Assembly (NCBI RefSeq): GCF_026183895.1
Contig: NZ_JAPFQI010000001.1
Coordinates: forward strand, 959,510 to 1,023,509
DNA from: Sabulicella glaciei
GTDB taxonomy: Bacteria; Pseudomonadota; Alphaproteobacteria; Acetobacterales; Acetobacteraceae
Length of the DNA: 64,000 nucleotides
Reading direction: 5' to 3'
The position numbers and the translations under genes were made by a program. Positions 55,614 through 64,000 of the stretch are shown piece after piece. The notes under the pieces were generated by a model that was not told the origin of the DNA, ran no database searches, and saw only the letters and a program-made list of their open reading frames with translations. Position 1 is the first letter of the stretch. Each line of letters opens with the position of its first letter.

Positions 55614-56767
55614 TGCCCGACCAGGACTTCCTTCGCTGGCCTTTCCTTGAAGACACCCACCGCGATTTCGCGGCGCATGTCGAGGAATGGGCCGGACGCC
55701 ACGCGGAAGCCCTGACCGATCACGGCGATGCGGAGGCCTCGACCCGCGCCCTGGCGCGCGCGATGGGCGAGGCTGGCCTGCTCGACGCGGCCGTGCCTCC
55801 CGGTGGGCGCCTGGATGTGCGGAAACTGTGCCTCGCGCGGGACATCCTCGCGCGGCATTCCGGCCTCGCCGACTTCGCCTTCGCCATGCAGGGGCTGGGC
55901 ACCGGCGCCATCACCCTGTTCGGCCCTCCCGAAGTGCGGGAAGCGGTGCTGCCGGGAGCGCGGGCGGGAACCAGCCTCGCCGCCTTCGCCCTGTCCGAAC
56001 CGGAAGCAGGAAGCGACGCCGCCGCCCTGGCCACCGCCGCCGTGCGCGACGGCGCCGATTGGCGCATCAGCGGCGAGAAGACCTGGATCAGCAACGGCGC
56101 CATCGCCGGCTCCATCCTCCTCTTTGCCCGCACCGGCGAGGCGCCGGGCGCGCGCGGCCTTTCCGCCTTCTGGCTGCCGGGCGACGCGGAAGGGCTGAGC
56201 GTCGCGGAGCGGATCGAGGTCGCGGCGCCGCACCCGCTGGCACGGCTGCGCCTGGACGGGGTGCGCGTTCCGGATGCCCACCGCATCGGCGCGCCCGGCG
56301 AGGGCTTCAAGGTCGCCATGGCCGTGCTGGACGTGTTCCGCGCCACGGTGGGCGCCGCTGCGCTGGGCTTCGCACGGCGCGGCCTCGACTTGCTGCTGGA
56401 CCGCGCGTCCGGGCGGCAGCTTTTCGGCGCGACGCTGTTCGACCAGCAGATGACCCAGGCTGCCATCGCCGATGCGGCCGTTTCGGTCGAGGCGAGCGCC
56501 CTGCTCGTTTATCGCGCTGCCTGGCTGAAGGATGGGGGAAGGCCGCGCGTGTCGCGGGAAGCGAGCATGGCGAAGCTCCATGCCACCGAGGCCGCCTTCC
56601 GGGTGGCCGATGCGTGCCAGCAGATCCATGGCGGGCTGGGCGTGGTCCGAGACTCCGCGCCCGAACTCCTGGCGCGGGAGGTACGGGCGCTGCGCGTCTA
56701 CGAGGGTGCGTCGGAGATCCAACGCGTGGTGATTGCCCGCGCGGAACGGGACAGGAGGGCCGGGTGA
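55613..56767 (+). CDS. acyl-CoA dehydrogenase
   Basis: 384 residues: LAAFALSEPEAGSDAAAL, KTWISNGAIA (flavin/substrate contacts), GRQLFGATLFDQQMTQA, and QQIHGGLGVVRDSAPELLAREVRALRVYEGASEIQRV (partly quoted) with the usual C-terminal catalytic region. FAD-dependent oxidation of an acyl-CoA from the ring-cleavage product is expected. ATG 55613 shares a base with the hydratase stop; a TTG three bases upstream is less likely. Confidence 0.93.
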   Translation: MPDQDFLRWPFLEDTHRDFAAHVEEWAGRHAEALTDHGDAEASTRALARAMGEAGLLDAAVPPGGRLDVRKLCLARDILARHSGLADFAFAMQGLGTGAITLFGPPEVREAVLPGARAGTSLAAFALSEPEAGSDAAALATAAVRDGADWRISGEKTWISNGAIAGSILLFARTGEAPGARGLSAFWLPGDAEGLSVAERIEVAAPHPLARLRLDGVRVPDAHRIGAPGEGFKVAMAVLDVFRATVGAAALGFARRGLDLLLDRASGRQLFGATLFDQQMTQAAIADAAVSVEASALLVYRAAWLKDGGRPRVSREASMAKLHATEAAFRVADACQQIHGGLGVVRDSAPELLAREVRALRVYEGASEIQRVVIARAERDRRAG

Positions 56768-58371
56768 TCGACAGCTTCTGCCGCGACAACCTTCCGCCAC
56801 CGGAGGAATGGCCCGACCTCACCCCCCTTCCCTACCCGGCGCGGCTGAACTGCGCGACAGCACTGCTCGACCGCAACCTCCCGGCACGCGCCGAGCACCC
56901 GGCAGTGGTGACTCCGGCCGAGACGCTAACCTATACGCAGCTGGTGGAGCGGGTGAACCGCATCGGCAACGTGCTGATGAACGATCTCGGACTCGTGCCC
57001 GGGAACCGCGTCCTGCTGCGCTCGGCGAACAATGCCTGGATGGTGGCCGCGTATTTCGCGGTGCTGAAGGCGGGTGGGGTGGTGGTCGCCACCATGCCGC
57101 TGCTGCGCGCGCGGGAACTCGGCCAGATCCTCCGCAAGGCGCGTGTGACCCACGCGCTGTGCGACGCGCGCCTTGCCGACGAACTCGCCGCCGCCGATGC
57201 GCCGGACCTCCAGCACATCCTCCATTGGGGAAATGGCGAGCTTGAGGCGCGTTGCGCTTCCCAGCCCGCGCAGTTCCAGGCGGCGGACACGGCGCAGGAC
57301 GATGTGTGCCTGATTGGCTTCACCTCCGGCACCACGGGGGAGCCGAAGGGGACGATGCATTTCCACCGCGACATGCTAGCGATCTGCGATCACTACTCCG
57401 CGCAGGTGCTGCTCCCCGCGCCGGAAGACCGCTTCATCGGCTCGCCGCCCCTGGCCTTCACCTTCGGCCTGGGCGGGCTGGTGCTGTTTCCCTTCGGTGT
57501 CGGCGCCACCGCCATCCTGCTGGAGCGTGCGCCGCCGGAGGAACTGGCCGCCGCCATCGCCCGGCACCGCGCGACGATCTGCTTCACCGCCCCCACCGCC
57601 TACCGCGCCATGGCGGCCAAGGCCGGGGAGCACGATTTGTCCTCCCTTCGGAAATGCGTCTCGGCCGGGGAGCACCTGCCCAAGCCGATCTTCGAGGCGT
57701 GGCAGAAGGCGACCGGCCTGAAGCTCATGGACGGGATCGGCGCGACCGAGATGCTTCACATCTTCATCGCCGCGCCCGAGGAGGCGATCCGCCCCGGCGC
57801 CACCGGCCTGCCGGTTCCCGGCTACGAGGCGAAGGTGGTCGGCCTGGACGGGGAGGAGGTGCCGCGCGGCACGCCGGGGCGCCTCGCCGTGCGCGGGCCG
57901 ACGGGCTGCCGCTACCTCGCCGATCCCCGGCAGCGCGGCTACGTCCAGAATGGCTGGAACATCACCGGCGACAGCTTCTTTCAGGACGAGGACGGGTATT
58001 TCCACTTCCTGACGCGCAACGACGACATGATCGTGAGCGCCGGCTACAACATCGCCGGGCCGGAGGTCGAGGAAGCGCTGCTCTCCCACCCGGCCGTGAG
58101 GGAGGCCGGCGTCGTCGGCATGCCCGACGAGGAGCGTGGCAGCATCGTCACCGCCCATGTCGTGCTGCATCCGGGCCACCTGCCCGACGACGCCACGGTC
58201 CGCGCGCTGCAGGAGCACGTGAAATCCGTCATCGCGCCCTACAAGTACCCGCGCCGGGTGGCGTTCCACGATGCCCTCCCACGCACGGAAACCGGGAAGC
58301 TGCAGCGCTTCGCCCTCCGCAAGCTTCCCCTTGCACCGGAAGCCACGCCCTGGCAGAGCCCCGCCCCATGA
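56764..58371 (+). CDS. aryl-CoA ligase (2-aminobenzoate/benzoate-CoA ligase family)
   Basis: 535 residues of the acyl-adenylate family: [17 protein letters not shown] (187 on), [50 protein letters not shown] (partly quoted), [15 protein letters not shown] and the catalytic lysine in [11 protein letters not shown]. The [11 protein letters not shown] opening and the HFHRDM segment are typical of benzoate-CoA ligases. It should activate the aromatic acid to its CoA ester, the first committed step. GTG 56764 overlaps the dehydrogenase stop. Confidence 0.92.
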   Translation: MIDSFCRDNLPPPEEWPDLTPLPYPARLNCATALLDRNLPARAEHPAVVTPAETLTYTQLVERVNRIGNVLMNDLGLVPGNRVLLRSANNAWMVAAYFAVLKAGGVVVATMPLLRARELGQILRKARVTHALCDARLADELAAADAPDLQHILHWGNGELEARCASQPAQFQAADTAQDDVCLIGFTSGTTGEPKGTMHFHRDMLAICDHYSAQVLLPAPEDRFIGSPPLAFTFGLGGLVLFPFGVGATAILLERAPPEELAAAIARHRATICFTAPTAYRAMAAKAGEHDLSSLRKCVSAGEHLPKPIFEAWQKATGLKLMDGIGATEMLHIFIAAPEEAIRPGATGLPVPGYEAKVVGLDGEEVPRGTPGRLAVRGPTGCRYLADPRQRGYVQNGWNITGDSFFQDEDGYFHFLTRNDDMIVSAGYNIAGPEVEEALLSHPAVREAGVVGMPDEERGSIVTAHVVLHPGHLPDDATVRALQEHVKSVIAPYKYPRRVAFHDALPRTETGKLQRFALRKLPLAPEATPWQSPAP

Positions 58372-58763
58372 GCCTCACCGCGCTTCACCCCAAGGGATGG
58401 CCCGCGCCGCGCGGCTACTCCAACGGCCTGATGGGCGAAGGCCGCCTCGTCATCCTCGGCGGGCAGGTCGGCTGGGACGCCCAGGGCCATTTCGCCGAGG
58501 GCTTCGTCGCGCAGACGCGGCAGGCGCTGCGCAACGTCCTTGCCGTGCTGGCCGAAGCGGGCGGACGGGCCGAGCACATCGCCCGCCTCACCTGGTACGT
58601 CACCGAAATCGCCGAGTATCGCGACAGCCTGGCGGAGCTCGGTCCTGCCTATCGCTCCGTCATGGGGCGGCACTTCCCTGCCATGACGCTCGTGCAGGTG
58701 GTCGCGCTGGTGGAGCCGGAGGCGAAGGTGGAGATCGAGGCGACCGCCATCTTGCCGCCGTGA
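58368..58763 (+). CDS. RidA/YjgF family protein
   Basis: 131 residues: [45 protein letters not shown] and a late [10 protein letters not shown] ending. RidA proteins hydrolyse enamines or imines to ketones and ammonia; the canonical Arg in the C-terminal strand is not obvious here ([13 protein letters not shown]). In this operon an enamine deaminase would fit removal of the amino group of the 2-aminobenzoyl-CoA product. Coupled to the ligase (ATGA) and to queG (GTGA). Confidence 0.88.
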   Translation: MSLTALHPKGWPAPRGYSNGLMGEGRLVILGGQVGWDAQGHFAEGFVAQTRQALRNVLAVLAEAGGRAEHIARLTWYVTEIAEYRDSLAELGPAYRSVMGRHFPAMTLVQVVALVEPEAKVEIEATAILPP

Positions 58764-59788
58764 GCGCGGAGGCGCGCATCCGGGAGCAGGCGCTGGCCCT
58801 GGGCTTCAACGCGGTGCGCTTCACCACCGCCACCCTGCCGCCCGAGGCCCGCGCACGGCTGGATTCCTTCCTGGACGCCGGTTCCCACGGCACGATGGAA
58901 TGGATGGAAGCGCGGCGGGAGCAGCGCGCCCACCCGCAATCCCTCTGGCCGGAAGCCGTGAGCGTCATCGTGCTCGGCACCAATTACGCGCCGGGCTACG
59001 ACCCGCTGGGAAGCCTGGCGGAGCGGGATCGGGCGACGATCTCCTGCTACGCGCAGGGCAAGGATTACCACGACGTCGTCAAGAAGCGCCTGAAGGCGCT
59101 GGGCCAGTGGATGGCGCGCGAGTTCCGCGGCGCGCCGCTCAAGGTCTTCGTGGACACGGCGCCGGTGATGGAGAAGCCTCTGGCCCAGCAGGCGGGGCTG
59201 GGCTGGCAGGGCAAGCACACCAACCTCCTATCCCGCGAATGGGGCAACTGGCTCTTCCTGGGCGAGATCTACACCACCCTGCCCCTCCAGCCCGACGAAC
59301 CCGAGCGCGAGCAGTGCGGCTCCTGCCGGGCCTGCCTGGATGCCTGCCCGACGAACGCCTTCCCCGCCCCCTTCCGGCTCGATGCACGGCGCTGCCTTTC
59401 CTACCTTTCCATCGAGCATCGCGGCCCGATCCCTGAGGAATTCCGCCGCCCGATGGGCAACCGCATCTATGGCTGCGACGACTGCCTAGCCGCCTGTCCT
59501 TGGAACAAGTTCGCGCAAGCGGCACGCGAAATGGCTTTCCAGCCGCGCCACGAGGTCGCTCCGCCCCTCGCTGAACTGGCCGAGCTGGATGACGCCGCCT
59601 TCCGCGCCCGCTACGCCGGAAGCCCAGTGAAGCGCATCGGCATCGGGCGATTCCGCCGGAACCTGGCGATCGCCATCGGCAACAGCAACGATCCCTCGCT
59701 GCGCCCCCACGCCGAAGCCCTGGCCGCCGACGCGGACCCGGTCGTGGCGGAAGCCGGTGCCTGGGCCCTACGCGAGCTTGCAGCGTGA
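58760..59788 (+). CDS. queG: epoxyqueuosine reductase
   Basis: 342 residues: a cobalamin-binding N-terminal region ([46 protein letters not shown] in part) and two 4Fe-4S motifs, [16 protein letters not shown] and [11 protein letters not shown]. It reduces epoxyqueuosine to queuosine in tRNA. Starts with GTG 58760 in the RidA stop and ends in the GTG of queC, so it is expressed from the aromatic operon or an internal promoter. Confidence 0.95.
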   Translation: MSAEARIREQALALGFNAVRFTTATLPPEARARLDSFLDAGSHGTMEWMEARREQRAHPQSLWPEAVSVIVLGTNYAPGYDPLGSLAERDRATISCYAQGKDYHDVVKKRLKALGQWMAREFRGAPLKVFVDTAPVMEKPLAQQAGLGWQGKHTNLLSREWGNWLFLGEIYTTLPLQPDEPEREQCGSCRACLDACPTNAFPAPFRLDARRCLSYLSIEHRGPIPEEFRRPMGNRIYGCDDCLAACPWNKFAQAAREMAFQPRHEVAPPLAELAELDDAAFRARYAGSPVKRIGIGRFRRNLAIAIGNSNDPSLRPHAEALAADADPVVAEAGAWALRELAA

Positions 59789-60483
59789 CGGAAGGGGCAC
59801 TGGTCCTCTTCAGCGGCGGGCAGGACAGCGCCACCTGCCTCGCCTGGGCGCTGCGCCGCTTCCCGAGGGTGGAGACGCTCGGCTTCGATTACGGCCAGCG
59901 CCACAAGGTCGAGCTGGATTGCCGGGCGGCGCTGCGCGAAGGCATGGCGTCCCCTGCCCTGGGCGAGGACCACCTGCTCTACCTGCCCGTGCTGGGCGCG
60001 ATCAGCGATACCGCCCTGACAAGCGACGCAGAGATCACCCTGCAGGCGGATGGGCTGCCCAGCACCTTCGTCCCTGGCCGCAACCTCGTCTTCCTGACGC
60101 TCGCCGCCGCTCTCGCCTTTCGGCGAGGGCTGCGGCACCTCGTCGCCGGCATGTGCGAGACGGATTACTCCGGCTACCCGGATTGCCGCGACGACACGGT
60201 GAAGGCCATGCAGGTGGCCCTGAACCTGGGCATGGACCGGCGCTTCGTCCTGCACACGCCGCTGATGTGGCGCGACAAGAAGGCAACCTGGGAATTGGCG
60301 GAGGCCCTGGGCGGCCCCACCCTGGTGGAACTGGTCCGCAAGGAATCCCATTCATGCTACCGGGGCGTGCGGGGCACCCTCCATCGCTGGGGGCATGGCT
60401 GCGGCGATTGCCCGGCCTGCGACTTGCGCGCCCGGGGCTGGGATGCCTATGCCGCATCGCATGATCCTCTCCCCGCGCCTTGA
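59785..60483 (+). CDS. queC: 7-cyano-7-deazaguanine synthase
   Basis: 232 residues: ATP pyrophosphatase loop [44 protein letters not shown], and a zinc site HSCYRGV...[13 protein letters not shown]. It makes preQ0 for queuosine. Coupled to queG by GTGA. queD and queE are not in the window. Confidence 0.96.
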   Translation: MTEGALVLFSGGQDSATCLAWALRRFPRVETLGFDYGQRHKVELDCRAALREGMASPALGEDHLLYLPVLGAISDTALTSDAEITLQADGLPSTFVPGRNLVFLTLAAALAFRRGLRHLVAGMCETDYSGYPDCRDDTVKAMQVALNLGMDRRFVLHTPLMWRDKKATWELAEALGGPTLVELVRKESHSCYRGVRGTLHRWGHGCGDCPACDLRARGWDAYAASHDPLPAP

Positions 60484-61012
60484 GGGCTTCCTTTTCCTGC
60501 TCGGCTTCGGGCTGTGCATCCCGGCCGCCAACTGGCTGATCGGCAATGCCGGCATGGTCTGCGCGCCGGGTGGCCCGTGCCTGATCCCCGTGGCGCCGGG
60601 GCTGATGGCACCGTCCGGCGTGCTGATGATCGGCCTCGCCCTGATCCTGCGGGACCTCGTGCAGCGGCGGCTGGGCCTGGGTTGGGCGGCGGGCGCCATT
60701 GCCGGGGGAACGGTGCTTTCCGCCTTCCTGGCACCACCTGCGCTGGTCGTCGCCTCGGCCACGGCCTTCTTCCTGTCGGAAGCGGCCGATCTCGGCGTCT
60801 ACACGCCGTTGCAGAGGCGGGGCCTGACGCGGGCGGTGCTGGCTTCCTCCGCCGTCGGGCTGGTGGTGGACAGCGTGGTGTTCCTGTGGCTCGCCTTCGG
60901 CAGCCTGGACTACCTGGCCGGGCAGGTCGTCGGGAAGGCGTGGATGGTGGCAGCGGCCCTGCCCCTCATCGCGCTGATGCGCCGGCGCGATGAGCGGCTG
61001 GGCCTCGCCTGA
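60443..61012 (+). CDS. VUT/YhhQ-like membrane protein, probable queuosine-precursor transporter
   Basis: About 189 residues with five or six membrane helices: [84 protein letters not shown] (given in part). The [12 protein letters not shown] motif and [17 protein letters not shown] are typical of the VUT family, whose member YhhQ imports preQ0/preQ1. Starts at 60449 or 60461 are also possible; all overlap queC. Position after queC supports a queuosine-precursor role. Confidence 0.82.
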   Translation: MPMPHRMILSPRLEGFLFLLGFGLCIPAANWLIGNAGMVCAPGGPCLIPVAPGLMAPSGVLMIGLALILRDLVQRRLGLGWAAGAIAGGTVLSAFLAPPALVVASATAFFLSEAADLGVYTPLQRRGLTRAVLASSAVGLVVDSVVFLWLAFGSLDYLAGQVVGKAWMVAAALPLIALMRRRDERLGLA

Positions 61013-61015
61013 CCT

Positions 61016-62638
61016 TCACTCCGCCGCGAGGGCGGAGCGGCGGGGAAGCACCGCTTCCATCGAGGTGCGCACCAGGATGCCGGCCGGGCCCGGGCGGCGG
61101 ATCGCCTCGCGCATCGCGGAGAAATCGTCGCGCGTGTTCACGCGCAGCAGGGTCAGGCCGAAGCTCTCGATCCAGCGGCCGAAATCCGGGTTGCCGAACA
61201 TGGTGCCGCTGACCCGGCCCGGATGCTGGTGCTCCTGGTGGATGCGGATGCTGGCATAGCCCCCGTTCTCCGACAGGATCAGCTTGAGGGGCAGCTTGCG
61301 CTCCAGCGCCACGGCCAGCTCGCCGCCAGTCATCAGCGCCCCGCCATCGCCCACCGCGCAGGCGACGGTACGGCCCGGGCAGCGAAGCGCGGCCGCAACG
61401 GCCGCCGGCGTCCCAAACCCCATGGCGCCGGAAATCGGCGCCAGAAGCCGTTGCCCCGGCTTCCATGACACCTTGCGGTAGAAGGGCGCGCCGAAGGTGC
61501 CGGCATCGAGGGTCAGGATGCCATCCTCCGGCAGCGCCTCCCCGATCGCCTGGGCGACCTCGGCGAAAGGGAGCCCGTCCGGCCAGTCGCGTCGCGCGAC
61601 CTTCGTGTCCGCGAGGTGCAGGTCGCGCAGCCTCCGGCACCAGACCGCACGGCCTTGCGGGAAGCCCGGCGCTTCGCCCTCCATCACCGCCAGCAACGCC
61701 CGCGCATCGGCGACGATGGCGGGGTCCGCCGGGAAGTGCCAGCCGAGGAAGCGCGGGTCAGCGCAGACATGGACGAGGCGCTGACTCGGTGCCGGCCAGG
61801 AATAGCCCTGGGTGGTGATGTCGGCCAGCCGAGTGCCGAGCGCCACCACGAGATCCGCCTCGGCAAAGGCATCGCGCTGCCCGTCCGGGTTCCGCAACCC
61901 CATGTCGCCGGCATAGAGCGGATGGTCGTTGGGGAAGAGATCCTGCCGCCGGAAGGACACCGCGACGGGCAGGTTCCAGGCCTCGGCGAAGCGGCGCAGC
62001 GCCGCGCGGCCGCCCTCCCCTTCCAGCCCATGCCCGGCGAGCAGGATCGGGCGCTCGGCCGCGCGCAGCAAGGCGGCAAGTGGCGCGGGGTCGGGGGCGG
62101 CCGCCTCCACACGCGTCGGCGCGACGGCCGGCGCGGCGCAGGCCATGGCCAGCACGTCCTCCGGCAGGGACAACACCACGGGGCCAGGCACGCCGCCCGT
62201 CGCGGCGGCCCAGGCGCGGGCGATGAGTTCGGGCACCTGCTCGGGCCGCGTCGCCTCGCCCACGAACTTGCAGAAACCGCCGAACATGCGGCGATAGTCG
62301 ATCTCCTGGAAGGCGTCGCGGCGCAGGTTGCGCGCCTCCACCTGACCGATCAGCAGGATCAGCGGGACCGCGTCCTGCTCGGCCGTGTGCAGGGCGATGG
62401 AGGCGTTGCAGGCGCCCGGGCCGCGGCTGACCATGAACACGCCCGGCAGCCCGGTGAGCCGCGCGTCGGCCAGCGCAGCGAAGCCCGCCCCGCCTTCCTG
62501 GCGGCAGACGACGAGGTCCATCGGCGCGTCGTGGATGGCGTCCAGCAGCGCGATGTAGCTCTCGCCGGGCACGCAGAAGGCACGGTCCACGCCCTGGCGG
62601 CACAGGAAATCAACGAGCATCTGGGCGGCGCTGGGCAC
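61016..62638 (-). CDS. thiamine pyrophosphate enzyme, acetolactate synthase-like
   Basis: 540 residues in the three-domain order of acetolactate synthase/benzoylformate decarboxylase: CVPGESYIALLDAI with the catalytic Glu, RGPGACNASIALHTAEQD, VPGPVVLSLPEDVL, and the TPP motif GDGGALMTGGELAVALERKLPLKLILSENGGY (in part). True acetolactate synthases have a small subunit and FAD motif; neither is evident, so an orphan 2-oxoacid carboligase or decarboxylase is equally likely. GTG 62638 is chosen because GAGGAAA precedes it and the family start VPSAAQMLVDFL begins there. Downstream of the deacylase gene on the same strand. Confidence 0.87.
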   Translation of the reverse strand: MPSAAQMLVDFLCRQGVDRAFCVPGESYIALLDAIHDAPMDLVVCRQEGGAGFAALADARLTGLPGVFMVSRGPGACNASIALHTAEQDAVPLILLIGQVEARNLRRDAFQEIDYRRMFGGFCKFVGEATRPEQVPELIARAWAAATGGVPGPVVLSLPEDVLAMACAAPAVAPTRVEAAAPDPAPLAALLRAAERPILLAGHGLEGEGGRAALRRFAEAWNLPVAVSFRRQDLFPNDHPLYAGDMGLRNPDGQRDAFAEADLVVALGTRLADITTQGYSWPAPSQRLVHVCADPRFLGWHFPADPAIVADARALLAVMEGEAPGFPQGRAVWCRRLRDLHLADTKVARRDWPDGLPFAEVAQAIGEALPEDGILTLDAGTFGAPFYRKVSWKPGQRLLAPISGAMGFGTPAAVAAALRCPGRTVACAVGDGGALMTGGELAVALERKLPLKLILSENGGYASIRIHQEHQHPGRVSGTMFGNPDFGRWIESFGLTLLRVNTRDDFSAMREAIRRPGPAGILVRTSMEAVLPRRSALAAE

Positions 62639-62708
62639 GGACGGCGTTTCCTCGTTCTGGGGGCGGGGGAGGATGCGCCGGGGGGAACGGCCGGACAAGC
62701 CGCTCCGG

Positions 62709-64000
62709 TCAGTGGGACCGGAGGCGCGGATTGCCCAGGAACCGTCCCGGCCCGGCGCCTGTCGGCGCCTGCCCTTCGCGGAACGTCTCCACGCCGTTGC
62801 ACCACACGCGTCGGATGCCCTCGGAGATGGCGTCCGGGTTCTCGTAGGTCGCGTGGTCGCGCACCGTGGCCGGGTCAAACAGAACGAGGTCGGCGAAGCC
62901 GCCAGGGCGGATCGTGCCGCGGTCCGGCAAGCCGAAGACCTGGGCGGTGCGCCCCGTCATCTTGTGAACCGCCGCTTCCAGCGTGAACAGCCCGACCTCG
63001 CGCACATAGTGGCCGAGGACGCGCGGGAAGGTACCCCAGAGCCGCGGATGCGGCTTCGCATCGTGCGGGATCCCGTCCGAGCCGATCATGGCGCGCGGAT
63101 GCGCCATGATGCGGCGCACGTCGGCCTCGTCCATCTGGAAGTAGATGGCCCCGGCGGGCAACAGCTTTGCCGCCGTCGCTCGCCGCGTCATGCCCCAGTC
63201 GCGGGCGATGTCGTCCAGGTTGCGCCCCGCCTGCTCGGGGTGCGGGACGGACCAGGTCACTTGCACCGGCACGTCCTGCCGCAGCCGCTCCGGCATCAGC
63301 ACGGTGGAGCCGGCCGGATAGGGATACACGTCGAAGGCGACGGGCTGGTCCTGGCCGAGCGCGTCGATCAGGGCCAGCGTGTCGCGGGAGCGGCCGAAAT
63401 TCTCCGGCATCGAGCATTTGTGGTGTGAGATAATCGTCTCGATGTTGCCGGCCTCGCGCGTCGTCCGCAGCGTCTCGCGGATGGAGTCCATCACGCCATC
63501 CGCCTCGTCGCGCATATGGGTGGCGTAGAGGCCGCCTTCCTCCGCCACCACGCTGGCGACGGCGATGACCTCCTCCGTCGGCGCGTGCATGTTGGGCGCG
63601 TAGTAGAGGCCGGTGGAGAACCCGCCTGCCCCCTCGCGCAGGGACTCGCGCAGCCGGTCCTGCATGCGGGCGATCTCGCGATCCGTGGCGGGGCGGTAGA
63701 CGTCGCCCTCCATTGCCTCGACGCGCAGGGATTGGTGACCGCAGAAGGCGAAGGAATTGACGGCGGTGGGGCGCTTCGCCAGTGCTTCGGCGTACTCGCC
63801 GAAGCCGCCTAGGGTGAACCAGCTTTCGTCGCCCAGCAGGTCCAGCGGCGGCGGCGGGCGCTTTTCCATGCGCAGCGGCGCCAGGGACACGCCGCAATTG
63901 CCCACCACCACCGTCGTCACGCCCTGGCTGGTCTTGCAGTGGACGCATTCGGGGCCGCACAGCAGCAGCCGGTCGTCATGAGTGTGGGCATCGATGAAGC
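62709..64000 (-). CDS. N-acyl-D-amino-acid deacylase/D-aminoacylase-type amidohydrolase (5' end outside window)
   Basis: The visible 430 residues begin inside FIDAHTHDDRLLL, the first metal-binding strand, and run through VVVGNCGVSLAP, GLYYAPNMHAPTEEV, YATHMRDEADGV, ISHHKCSM, IGSDGIPHD and GTIRPGGFADLVLFDPATV. These are marks of the D-aminoacylase branch of the amidohydrolases, which release D-amino acids from N-acyl forms in the cytoplasm. Only the first ~60 residues should be missing. The acetolactate-synthase-like gene starts 70 bases downstream. Confidence 0.92.
   Translation of the reverse strand, partial: FIDAHTHDDRLLLCGPECVHCKTSQGVTTVVVGNCGVSLAPLRMEKRPPPPLDLLGDESWFTLGGFGEYAEALAKRPTAVNSFAFCGHQSLRVEAMEGDVYRPATDREIARMQDRLRESLREGAGGFSTGLYYAPNMHAPTEEVIAVASVVAEEGGLYATHMRDEADGVMDSIRETLRTTREAGNIETIISHHKCSMPENFGRSRDTLALIDALGQDQPVAFDVYPYPAGSTVLMPERLRQDVPVQVTWSVPHPEQAGRNLDDIARDWGMTRRATAAKLLPAGAIYFQMDEADVRRIMAHPRAMIGSDGIPHDAKPHPRLWGTFPRVLGHYVREVGLFTLEAAVHKMTGRTAQVFGLPDRGTIRPGGFADLVLFDPATVRDHATYENPDAISEGIRRVWCNGVETFREGQAPTGAGPGRFLGNPRLRSH

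Overview
The window is a gene-dense, GC-rich stretch of an alphaproteobacterial chromosome, most likely from the Acetobacteraceae (a Roseomonas-like organism). Pointers are a fused shikimate kinase/dehydroquinate synthase (aroKB) divergent from a Xer recombinase, tpiA-secG-pyrG facing a ppiD-trpE pair, two stand-alone tripartite-tricarboxylate (Bug) binding proteins, and many 4-nt ATGA/GTGA/TTGA stop-start overlaps. I found no tRNA, rRNA, CRISPR array, insertion sequence or replication origin. Genus-level placement is inference; no database could be searched.

Layout. 1-9.4 kb: a truncated TPP enzyme (transketolase/PDH-E1 type), malonyl-CoA decarboxylase and NAD(P)HX repair enzyme on the minus strand; then a plus-strand run of sulfite dehydrogenase with its cytochrome c, a racemase-like protein, a ParA-type ATPase, a membrane protein, a GNAT protein and a medium-chain reductase. 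9.4-9.8 kb holds a decayed type II NADH dehydrogenase. 9.8-20.5 kb: a Bug protein with a clear promoter, cysK-cysE, a glycosyltransferase, aroKB plus an enoyl reductase, a tiny membrane protein and xer, then an acyl-CoA dehydrogenase/Bug/nitronate monooxygenase operon.

20.5-31.7 kb is a chemosensory array wired to a partner-switching module. RsbW-like kinase, STAS protein, CheR, double-CheW, CheB, receiver protein and CheA are tightly coupled on the plus strand. They face an M20 hydrolase, a chemoreceptor and a receiver-PP2C (RsbU-like) phosphatase on the minus strand. No flagellar gene or CheY-only protein is present, so the likely output is anti-sigma/anti-anti-sigma switching rather than swimming.

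31.7-49.2 kb: glycerol kinase with a split AtuA pair, a PhoX-like protein behind a BisC-like molybdoenzyme, a class III aminotransferase coupled to an O-antigen ligase, pyrG, a degenerate protein kinase, secG, tpiA, ppiD, trpE, and a universal stress protein preceded by an FNR-type box.

49.3-61 kb is a divergent aromatic-acid catabolic cluster: a 2-aminobenzoyl/salicylyl-CoA monooxygenase-reductase, a PhzS-like flavin monooxygenase and an enoyl-CoA hydratase on the minus strand; SDR, MarR regulator, enoyl-CoA hydratase, acyl-CoA dehydrogenase, aryl-CoA ligase and RidA on the plus strand. A 20-bp near-perfect palindrome sits between the two arms and reaches the SDR start codon. The plus operon runs by stop-start overlaps into queG, queC and a queuosine-precursor-type transporter. 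The window closes with an acetolactate-synthase-like TPP enzyme and a truncated N-acyl-D-amino-acid deacylase.
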